Assembly: GCF_000264055.1 (NCBI RefSeq)
Contig: NZ_AJXL01000034.1
Span: forward strand, 1-36,255
From: Flavobacterium sp. ACAM 123
GTDB lineage: Bacteria; Bacteroidota; Bacteroidia; Flavobacteriales; Flavobacteriaceae
Direction: 5' to 3'
DNA: 36,255 nucleotides
Below are positions 16,293 through 22,266 of the stretch, piece by piece. The position numbers and the translations under genes are program-made. The notes under the pieces are model-generated. The model did not search any database, was not told where the DNA came from, and saw only the letters and a list, made by a program, of their open reading frames with translations. Every line of letters begins with the position of its first letter. The stretch's first letter is position 1.

Positions 16293-16318
16293 GTCTGCCA
16301 ACCAAATCTATAGACTTA
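16290..16318 (+). repeat. Hairpin at the 3' side of the IS200 remnant
   Basis: TAAGTCT (16290-16296) pairs with AGACTTA (16312-16318) around a 15-nt loop, immediately at the end of the frame-corrected tnpA. Subterminal hairpins are how IS200/IS605 ends are recognised, so this is a candidate right end of the element. No matching left-end hairpin was identified. Confidence 0.4.
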
Positions 16319-16776
16319 CAGTCCCTAATGGTTTATTTAATTTAAACAGGATATTTTTATTTCGATTAAATTTGGGCTTGACCATGAAGACAGCCACATA
16401 TTTCTGTTCTCTATTTTTAGATTTGTGCTGATTAAAAGGAATAAGAGCTGATTAACAGAGAGTAGTGTTTTTAATAAGCTTGAAGGTAATTTTAAATTCA
16501 TTACTTCGGATAGTTTTCAAGCGAGGTAGCATTAATTATTGATAAAAAGAACTATTTTTGAACTTATGTACGTTACTAATTATTTTTATTTTATTCTTTT
16601 TTAGTGATATTAGGATCGTGCAAAATAGTTGCAGTTTTGGGATCATAATTGGTTTTTACGGATTTTTTTTAAGAATAAAAAAAAATCATTGTCGAATTAA
16701 TGGATGAAGACCAAACGCATTATTAGTAAAATAAAAAAATCATAGTACATTAGCGCATTAGTAACTACGTATTAAC
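16319..16776. other. Intergenic stretch between the IS remnant and kdsB
   Basis: About 460 AT-rich bases with no supportable gene. Short frames occur but show no family motif. I found no clear TAnnTTTG promoter for kdsB here, which is unusual for a gene that must be expressed. Confidence 0.35.
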
Positions 16777-17502
16777 ATGAAAATAATAGCCGTCATTCCT
16801 GCCCGTTACGCTTCCACAAGATTTCCTGCTAAATTGATGCAAGACCTTGGAGGGAAAACGGTGATTTTAAAAACTTATGAAGCAGCAGTAAGCACGCACT
16901 TGTTTGATGATGTTTTTGTGGTAACCGATTCAAATTTAATTTTTGATGAAATAATTTCGAATGGCGGTAAAGCCATTATGAGTATCAAAGAACACGAGTC
17001 GGGGAGTGATCGTATTGCGGAAGCAGTCGAAAATCTAGACGTTGATATCGTGCTTAATGTGCAAGGGGACGAACCCTTTATCGATACAGAACCTCTAATG
17101 AAATTAATTGAGATCTTTAGAAAAGATGCTGTCAGCGAAGTTGATTTAGCTTCCTTGATGCGAGAAATTAAAGATGAGGAAGATATCAACAACCCCAATA
17201 ACGTGAAAGTAGTCACAGACCAAAATGGTTTTGCTTTGTATTTTTCGCGTTCGGTGATTCCGTATCCGAGAGAAAAAAATGTTGGCGTTCGTTACATGCA
17301 ACACATTGGGATTTATGCCTTCAGGAAACAAGCCCTGTTAGATTTTTACAGCTTACCCATGAAATCATTGGAAGCATCCGAAAAACTGGAGCAACTACGC
17401 TACTTGGAGTTTGGAAAACGAATCAAAATGATCGAGACAACGCACATAGGTATTGGAATCGATACTCCAGAAGATTTAGAAAAAGCACGGCTAATGCTAT
17501 AA
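16777..17502 (+). CDS. kdsB: 3-deoxy-manno-octulosonate cytidylyltransferase (CMP-KDO synthetase)
   Basis: Activates KDO with CTP to CMP-KDO for the LPS inner core; cytosolic and normally essential. It has 241 residues, the usual length. The nucleotide-binding start [20 protein letters not shown] is intact; next come [16 protein letters not shown], the Mg-binding [11 protein letters not shown] near residue 90, [11 protein letters not shown] and the C-terminal [14 protein letters not shown]. Its first 139 bases occur again, decayed, at 8773-8909. The stop lies one base from the stop of the convergent channel gene. Confidence 0.96.
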   Translation: MKIIAVIPARYASTRFPAKLMQDLGGKTVILKTYEAAVSTHLFDDVFVVTDSNLIFDEIISNGGKAIMSIKEHESGSDRIAEAVENLDVDIVLNVQGDEPFIDTEPLMKLIEIFRKDAVSEVDLASLMREIKDEEDINNPNNVKVVTDQNGFALYFSRSVIPYPREKNVGVRYMQHIGIYAFRKQALLDFYSLPMKSLEASEKLEQLRYLEFGKRIKMIETTHIGIGIDTPEDLEKARLML

Positions 17503-17503
17503 A

Positions 17504-18217
17504 CTATTCCTTATTGTCTTGTTCAAAATAACCTTTTGATTTTATTTTTGTAGAGAAAAAATTAAGGAATAAAACCACAAACATTAATACAATCATAGAC
17601 TGTATGCTGACTAAAAATTTACCAAAAGGGTCAATGGGATAAAAATCACCATAACCAATTGTGGATGAAGTTACCGTACTAAAGTATATGACATCAAACC
17701 AATGTGTAAAAGGTTTGTTAAAATTATTAGTGAAAGAATATAAAACTGCAAAACCGAAAACCATTTCTAAATAATTAAAGAAAAGCAGTAGCATCGATCT
17801 TTTATAGGAACGTGGTTTTGAAAATAGATCAGAAGCAAAAATTAATGTCGGTATGTATAGAATTGTTTCTAACATCACGTAAGCCATCAGTCCTAGAATG
17901 AAAGGATTTTTTTGCCAGTGATTTGTTAAAATCAATAATGGGAAACTCACTTTTAGTAAAACATAGAAATCTACTGCAAGATCTTCATATTCAGACCCTC
18001 TTTTTGAAGCTAAATATTTAATATAAATACCCGGGAAAAATAGCTGAGAAGAAGAGAGGATTAAACGAACAATTTTTTCTATTCCGTTATCATCCTGATG
18101 ATCGTTATTCCAAATTGCTTTGATATTTTGTATTCTTCTCTCTATGGGGTTATAACTTGGACTTTCCTCTTTAGAAACTATGCCTAAAAGTAGTTTGCGA
18201 ATAATTTTTTTCATCAC
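17504..18217 (-). CDS. Potassium channel family protein
   Basis: Inner-membrane ion channel. The 237-residue protein carries the K+ selectivity filter TIGYGD at residues 186-191 in a pore loop (FSTVTSSTIGYGDFYP), followed by the last membrane helix (about 201-222). Further hydrophobic segments lie near residues 50-70, 82-100, 105-130 and 141-165, so it has more than the minimal two helices. There is no RCK/TrkA-N domain, only a short charged C-terminal tail. It lies 91 bases after, and co-directional with, the spermidine-synthase-like gene. Gating signal unknown. Confidence 0.85.
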   Translation of the reverse strand: MMKKIIRKLLLGIVSKEESPSYNPIERRIQNIKAIWNNDHQDDNGIEKIVRLILSSSQLFFPGIYIKYLASKRGSEYEDLAVDFYVLLKVSFPLLILTNHWQKNPFILGLMAYVMLETILYIPTLIFASDLFSKPRSYKRSMLLLFFNYLEMVFGFAVLYSFTNNFNKPFTHWFDVIYFSTVTSSTIGYGDFYPIDPFGKFLVSIQSMIVLMFVVLFLNFFSTKIKSKGYFEQDNKE

Positions 18218-18308
18218 ATTTAATTTTACTATTTCAATCGATCGAATCGAAAGTACAAAATATATGTTTTAGTTATAAAAAGAGAAAAAAGGAATTCACT
18301 AATGTGGT

Positions 18309-18977
18309 TTAGATTTTCTTTTCTATTACAATTAACTCGTTATGAATTTCAATTCTGGGTATCGTTTTTATGCTGTAGTTAGTGTTACAAAAATCCGAAA
18401 TATATTTTTTATTTCTAATGTTGTGCTGCTCATTCAATAACATTGTATTAAAAAGAACAAAACCTTTACTTTTTAATAGAAAGCAAATGCGGTTGATAAA
18501 ATAACTCTCATATAGGAAATTAGGCATTTTAGTGTCTTGGAAGACATCGATAATAATCAAGTCGTAATTCTCTTTAGTTTTCAAAACAAATTCGAAAGCA
18601 TCATCGATTACGATTTCCAGTTGCTCAATTTCATCCAGTTTAAAATAGTGATTAGCTAGTTTGATAATTTCAGGATCAATTTCGACGCCAGTAATTCTAC
18701 CACTAAATTTAATTTCATCAACTAATGTCTTTACTACACTCCCGCCGGCCACACCTAATATTAAGATATGATCCATTTTAATTATCTTATTGAATCCTAT
18801 GGTTTTTAATCCCAATCTTAAAACATGTTGCAAGTTGCCATAGGAGTAATTAGTATTTTCTGAATCCAAAACTAATTCGCCGTTAGTCCAAATAACCTCT
18901 ATAGATTTACTTAGAACAGATTTTACCGTATGAATTTTAATTGGAAGAAGGTAACTAAGTACTTTTTTTAGCATCAA
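18309..18977 (-). CDS. Spermidine-synthase-like SAM-binding protein
   Basis: Class I methyltransferase fold of the spermidine synthase family, 222 residues. The motif I region is HILILGVAGGSVVKTL (about 68-83), followed by GRITGVEIDPEIIKLA with the acidic SAM/dcSAM-binding residue, VIDDAFEFV and DLIIIDVFQDTKMPNFLY. The N-terminal beta-domain is short. Such proteins are frequently annotated as spermidine synthase, but many are not aminopropyltransferases, and I cannot verify the putrescine-binding residues. Co-directional with the K+ channel gene and divergent from the PlsC-like gene (59 bases apart). Confidence 0.7.
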   Translation of the reverse strand: MMLKKVLSYLLPIKIHTVKSVLSKSIEVIWTNGELVLDSENTNYSYGNLQHVLRLGLKTIGFNKIIKMDHILILGVAGGSVVKTLVDEIKFSGRITGVEIDPEIIKLANHYFKLDEIEQLEIVIDDAFEFVLKTKENYDLIIIDVFQDTKMPNFLYESYFINRICFLLKSKGFVLFNTMLLNEQHNIRNKKYISDFCNTNYSIKTIPRIEIHNELIVIEKKI

Positions 18978-19036
18978 TAACGGTTTTTATCAAAAATAAC
19001 TTTTAAATTATATATTTTGCAATAAATTAGAGAGTA

Positions 19037-19588
19037 ATGAAGAAACAAATTTATAAATGGATCTTTTTCCGGCTTATGGGCTGGAAGATTGTGGGCACGA
19101 TCGATGAGAATATTAAAAAATGCGTGATGATGATCATGCCACATACCAGCGCACACGATTTTTATTTGGGTGTTTTTACAAGAGCCATCACAGGACTAGA
19201 AATGAATTTTGTAGGCAAAAAGGAATTATTTGCTTTCCCATTGGGTTATTACTTCAGGTATATGGGAGGCGAACCATTAGACCGAAAAGGCGGAATCAAT
19301 AAAGTAGATTCGATTGCAGCGATTTTTAGCAGGAGAGAAACTTTTCGTCTTGCAGTGGCTCCGGAAGGAACACGCAATAAAGTAGACCAACTTAAAACAG
19401 GGTTTTACTATATCGCTTTAAAAGCAAATGTACCTATAGTTCCCGTTGCATTTAATTTTGGAAAAAAAGAAGTTAATCTTGGAGCTCCGCTAATGCCGAT
19501 AGGAAATATTGAAGAAGACCTGACTATTTTAAAAAAGCATTTTAAAGGAGTAGAAGGTAAAATTCCCGAAAAGGGATTTAAAGAATAA
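19037..19588 (+). CDS. PlsC-like 1-acyl-glycerol-3-phosphate acyltransferase family protein
   Basis: Membrane-associated acyltransferase of the lysophosphatidate-acyltransferase superfamily, 183 residues, shorter than classical PlsC. The catalytic HX4D motif is present as PHTSAHDF near residues 36-43. Then come the family motifs FVGKKELFAFPLG, GGEPLDRKGG, APEGTRNKVDQLKTGFYYIA (about 115-134) and VPIVPVAF. The acceptor may be a lysophospholipid or another lipid. It is convergent with the XRE regulator. Confidence 0.85.
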   Translation: MKKQIYKWIFFRLMGWKIVGTIDENIKKCVMMIMPHTSAHDFYLGVFTRAITGLEMNFVGKKELFAFPLGYYFRYMGGEPLDRKGGINKVDSIAAIFSRRETFRLAVAPEGTRNKVDQLKTGFYYIALKANVPIVPVAFNFGKKEVNLGAPLMPIGNIEEDLTILKKHFKGVEGKIPEKGFKE

Positions 19589-19613
19589 TTCCAACTTAAA
19601 ATTATTCGCAGTT

Positions 19614-19662
19614 AAAAAAGACCAATCCTTGTTATTAAAAAAAGGGTTAGGGCTTTTTTAGT
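19614..19662. terminator. Imperfect bidirectional terminator
   Basis: The arm AAAAAAGACCAATCCTT pairs imperfectly with AAGGGTTAGGGCTTTTTT around an A-rich loop, with a T-run on the right and its complement on the left. It sits between the convergent PlsC-like and XRE genes. Confidence 0.45.
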
Positions 19663-19676
19663 TTGACGTAAAAATT

Positions 19677-20135
19677 TTAGAAAGTGCCATCTTTATAGAA
19701 GAATACAATTTTCTCTACTTCACTTGAAATAGATTCATTAACTGCGTTTTGAATATAGTCGTTTTTCGATCTGGCTCTATTTTTATCGGTATTGGTATTT
19801 TCTTCCGAAAATAAATTTCCGGTAGCAATAGATTCAGGACTTGGAGAAGGTGCATTTATTTTGATCACATCTTCTACTTTGGTCTCTTGTTTACGAGTAG
19901 GTTCATTGTTTTTTGGAAAACTACCACTTCCATTTAGAATCCAATACAAATCCACATCAGGAAAAACATCATGAATTTTAAGAATAAAATCTAAGCTTGG
20001 TTTGTTTCTGCCGGATAGAAGGTGAGACAGGCTGGAACGTTGCACTCCTATTTTATCAGCAAATGCGGAAGCATTTAGCCCATAGTAATCTAATATAATT
20101 TCGAGACGTTTAATAAAATCCTCAGTGTTTACCAT
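19677..20135 (-). CDS. XRE-family (cI/phage-repressor-like) transcriptional regulator
   Basis: DNA-binding repressor. The chosen start is the ATG at 20135 (MVNTEDFIKRLE, 152 aa). The in-frame ATG at 20153 would leave a leader of only about 7 nt after the promoter box at 20166-20173. The HTH spans roughly residues 22-45: ASAFADKIGVQRSSLSHLLS, with RNKPSLDFILKI following, and then LYWILNGSGSFP, typical of flavobacterial XRE proteins. The C-terminal half is charged, low in complexity and without a peptidase domain. Six TTTACnnnnGTAAA-type dyads cover its own promoter and that of the divergent peptidase gene, so it is probably autoregulated and controls that gene. Confidence 0.88.
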   Translation of the reverse strand: MVNTEDFIKRLEIILDYYGLNASAFADKIGVQRSSLSHLLSGRNKPSLDFILKIHDVFPDVDLYWILNGSGSFPKNNEPTRKQETKVEDVIKINAPSPSPESIATGNLFSEENTNTDKNRARSKNDYIQNAVNESISSEVEKIVFFYKDGTF

Positions 20136-20141
20136 TGTAAA
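20128..20141. promoter_or_regulatory. Operator dyad O1 over the XRE start codon
   Basis: TTTACCATTGTAAA: both half-sites TTTAC and GTAAA are perfect with a 4-base spacer. It overlaps the ATG chosen for the regulator. Confidence 0.55.
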
Positions 20142-20162
20142 TAGCGGTTGCAATTAATCTAA

Positions 20163-20174
20163 TTACAAATGTAA
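20163..20174. promoter_or_regulatory. Operator dyad O2 on the XRE -7 box
   Basis: TTACAAATGTAA, the same dyad with slightly shorter arms. It covers the minus-strand -7 box TACATTTG at 20166-20173. Confidence 0.6.
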
Positions 20175-20197
20175 CACAAACCAACGACAATAGCAAA
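20166..20197 (-). promoter_or_regulatory. Promoter of the XRE regulator
   Basis: On the minus strand, TTTG (20194-20197) and TACATTTG (20166-20173) are 20 bases apart, a full match to the Bacteroidota promoter. Confidence 0.65.
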
Positions 20198-20198
20198 A

Positions 20199-20210
20199 TT
20201 ACAAGCGTAA
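20199..20210. promoter_or_regulatory. Operator dyad O3 just upstream of the XRE -33 box
   Basis: TTACAAGCGTAA, the same half-sites with a different 4-base spacer. Confidence 0.55.
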
Positions 20211-20361
20211 ACTCTCTAAAAACTTCTAATTAAGTTTAATAAATAGATTAAGTAATTATACTTAAAACATTGATAAACATAATTTTAAGTATATTAATAA
20301 ATAACGATAACATTTGTTAATTAGTAGTGGGACTAACGACTGCTCTGACTGCAAATAGCTG

Positions 20362-20375
20362 TTTACATTTCTAAA
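20362..20375. promoter_or_regulatory. Operator dyad O4 (weak) toward the peptidase gene
   Basis: TTTACATTTCTAAA: the left half-site is perfect and the right one has a single mismatch (CTAAA for GTAAA). Confidence 0.4.
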
Positions 20376-20394
20376 ATGAACAGATATTTACTTG

Positions 20395-20408
20395 TTTACA
20401 ATTGTAAA
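20395..20408. promoter_or_regulatory. Operator dyad O5, perfect palindrome
   Basis: TTTACAATTGTAAA is a fully self-complementary 14-mer. It lies 24 bases before O6 and upstream of the peptidase -7 box. Confidence 0.65.
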
Positions 20409-20418
20409 AATAAAGATG

Positions 20419-20432
20419 TTTACTTTTGTAAA
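20419..20432. promoter_or_regulatory. Operator dyad O6 overlapping the peptidase -7 box
   Basis: TTTACTTTTGTAAA with perfect half-sites. It contains TACTTTTG (20421-20428), a full TAnnTTTG -7 box for the M14 peptidase gene, so repressor binding here would block that promoter. Confidence 0.65.
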
Positions 20433-20446
20433 TCAAATAATACACC

Positions 20447-21325
20447 ATGGATTTAGAACAATTAGCCGATGATAATAAGGAACAATCTATTGAAGGTAGG
20501 TATCTTACTTTAGAATCAATCGAACCAATATTACAACAATTAAACACGAATAATCAACTTTCAGTTGTTGGTGAATCGGTATTAAAAAAGCCGATTTACA
20601 GATATCAAATTGGCGAAGGAAAAATCAAGATATTACTTTGGTCACAAATGCATGGAAATGAAAGTACAACTACAAAAGCGTTGTTTGACTTTTTAAATCT
20701 GCTGCATAATGGTTCAGCACTGGCTGCGGACTTGTTACATACGTTTACTTTTTGTTGTATTCCAATGTTAAATCCTGATGGGGCAGAGCTTTATACTCGT
20801 GTAAATGCAAATGAGGTTGATTTAAATAGGGACTCACAAAACTTGACGCAGCCGGAAAGCAGGGTATTAAGAGATGTTTTTGATTCCCTGCAGCCTCAAT
20901 TTTGTTTCAATCTACATGATCAGCGTACGATTTTTGGAGTAGAAAGTACTGGTAAACCGGCTACGGTCTCTTTTCTGGCTCCCTCTTATAATGAGAAACG
21001 AGAAATAAACGAATCTCGACTGAAGGCTATTAATCTTATTTCGGGTATTAATGCCGTATTACAAAAGTACATACCGGGCCAGGTAGGTCGATTTGATGAC
21101 TCTTTTAATTTAAATTGTATTGGAGATACTTTCCAGGCGCTTGGAGTTCCTACCTTACTGTTTGAGGCTGGACATTTTAAGGATGATTATCAAAGGGAGC
21201 AAACCAGAAGATATGTTTTTATGGCATTAGTTTCAAGTTTTATTATACTGGACGAAAACGATATAGTTGACAATGGAATTGGCAAATACTTGAATATTCC
21301 TCAAAATAAAGTCGTGTTTTATTGA
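20447..21325 (+). CDS. M14-family zinc carboxypeptidase-like protein
   Basis: Predicted metallo-carboxypeptidase or amidohydrolase of the M14 clan, 292 residues. The zinc ligands are visible: HGNE near residue 69 (HxxE) and the later histidine in FNLHDQ. The substrate-binding LNPDGAELYTRVNANEVDLNR segment (in two parts, LNPDG and VDLNRD) and the catalytic-glutamate region LLFEAGHFKDD follow. No signal peptide is apparent (MDLEQLADDN...), so it is likely cytoplasmic. Its promoter is covered by operator dyads shared with the divergent XRE regulator. The substrate is unknown; relatives act on C-terminal residues of peptides or on cell-wall peptides. Confidence 0.85.
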   Translation: MDLEQLADDNKEQSIEGRYLTLESIEPILQQLNTNNQLSVVGESVLKKPIYRYQIGEGKIKILLWSQMHGNESTTTKALFDFLNLLHNGSALAADLLHTFTFCCIPMLNPDGAELYTRVNANEVDLNRDSQNLTQPESRVLRDVFDSLQPQFCFNLHDQRTIFGVESTGKPATVSFLAPSYNEKREINESRLKAINLISGINAVLQKYIPGQVGRFDDSFNLNCIGDTFQALGVPTLLFEAGHFKDDYQREQTRRYVFMALVSSFIILDENDIVDNGIGKYLNIPQNKVVFY

Positions 21326-21356
21326 TTTTTTATTATAAAAATAGTCAAATTAAATT

Positions 21357-21605
21357 ATGATGGTGTTGAAAAAATTAACGAATTTTGCTGCACAATACAA
21401 AGAGGAGTTAATAGAAGACCAACTGTTTTTTAATGCTTATTTTGTGGAAATTGGAGAGTTGGAGGGATACTACGGTCATTTTGAATATGATGCAAAAGAA
21501 GCAGAATATAAAGATAATGAAGATGGTTTTCCGAAATTAAATCAAAAAGCCGATTTTTATCTAGAAAATAGCATTAAATTTGTTAACGGATTGATAAAAA
21601 AATAA
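21357..21605 (+). CDS. Small conserved hypothetical protein (82 aa)
   Basis: Not assignable to a function. It is an acidic, soluble, probably helical protein: MMVLKKLTNFAAQYKEEL, then FFNAYFVEIGELEGYYGHF and EAEYKDNEDGFPKLN, with a C-terminal helix NSIKFVNGLIKK. It starts 31 bases after the M14 peptidase gene on the same strand and may share its transcript. The second ATG (21360) is an equally good start. I recall similar short proteins in flavobacteria, but no named domain. Confidence 0.65.
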   Translation: MMVLKKLTNFAAQYKEELIEDQLFFNAYFVEIGELEGYYGHFEYDAKEAEYKDNEDGFPKLNQKADFYLENSIKFVNGLIKK

Positions 21606-21683
21606 TATTTTGCGTCAATTTATTGTTTTTATGTATATTTTTAAACTTTGGATTAGTCAATTATAAATATTAATTAAAGAAGT

Positions 21684-22163
21684 ATGAGTAAGTTCCGTTT
21701 AGATGAAGTAGATCATCAGATATTAGATATGTTGATTGACAACACAAGAGTTCCGTTCACTGACATTGCAAAAAAATTATTGATTTCTGCAGGAACCGTG
21801 CACGTTAGGGTTAAGAAAATGGAAGATGCAGGAATTATAATGGGTTCGTCATTAGTACTTGATTATGATAAATTGGGGTATTCTTTCATCGCTTATGTGG
21901 GTGTATTCCTGAATAATACTTCTCAGACTAAATTCGTTTTACAGCGCATTAATGAGATTCCTTTTGTGACCGTGGCCTCTGTGACTACAGGCAAATTCAA
22001 TATTTTTTGTAAGATTAGAGCAAAAGACACAAAACATGCTAAGGATGTTATTTTTATGATTGATGATATTGATGGTGTTTATAGAACAGAAACCATGATT
22101 TCATTAGAAGAAAGTATTAATGATAAGAAGCGCTTGATGCATACTATATTTAAGAACATGTAA
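21684..22163 (+). CDS. Lrp/AsnC-family transcriptional regulator
   Basis: The 159-residue protein has an N-terminal winged HTH (VDHQILDMLIDNTRVPFTDI and KKLLISAGTVHVRVKKMEDA, residues about 7-50) and a C-terminal RAM ligand-binding domain (YVGVFLNN, VTTGKFNIFCKIRAK, then IDDIDGVYRTETMISLEE). Family members form octamers and respond to amino acids; the effector here is unknown. It is followed by a strong terminator, so it forms a single-gene unit. Confidence 0.93.
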   Translation: MSKFRLDEVDHQILDMLIDNTRVPFTDIAKKLLISAGTVHVRVKKMEDAGIIMGSSLVLDYDKLGYSFIAYVGVFLNNTSQTKFVLQRINEIPFVTVASVTTGKFNIFCKIRAKDTKHAKDVIFMIDDIDGVYRTETMISLEESINDKKRLMHTIFKNM

Positions 22164-22192
22164 TAAACTTACTTGTGCGCTATACTTTAATA

Positions 22193-22226
22193 TAACCTCA
22201 AGTTAGTTCTTGAGGTTATTTTTTTA
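22193..22226 (+). terminator. Terminator after the Lrp-type gene
   Basis: TAACCTCAAG (22193-22202) and CTTGAGGTTA (22209-22218) form a perfect 10-bp stem with a 6-nt loop, followed by a run of eight T. Confidence 0.88.
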
Positions 22227-22266
22227 TAACTATTTTAAGCTAAACTACACTAACTACAACAAAACT

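Noticed and set aside
16340..16460. Possible coding scrap in the gap before kdsB
   Set aside because: A short frame (KFGLDHEDSHIFLF) looked protein-like but matches no family I recognise and has no start or continuation.
22210..22266. TTG start adding 19 residues to PEP carboxylase
   Set aside because: It lies in the terminator stem of the upstream Lrp-type gene and the extra residues show no family similarity; the ATG at 22267 is preferred.
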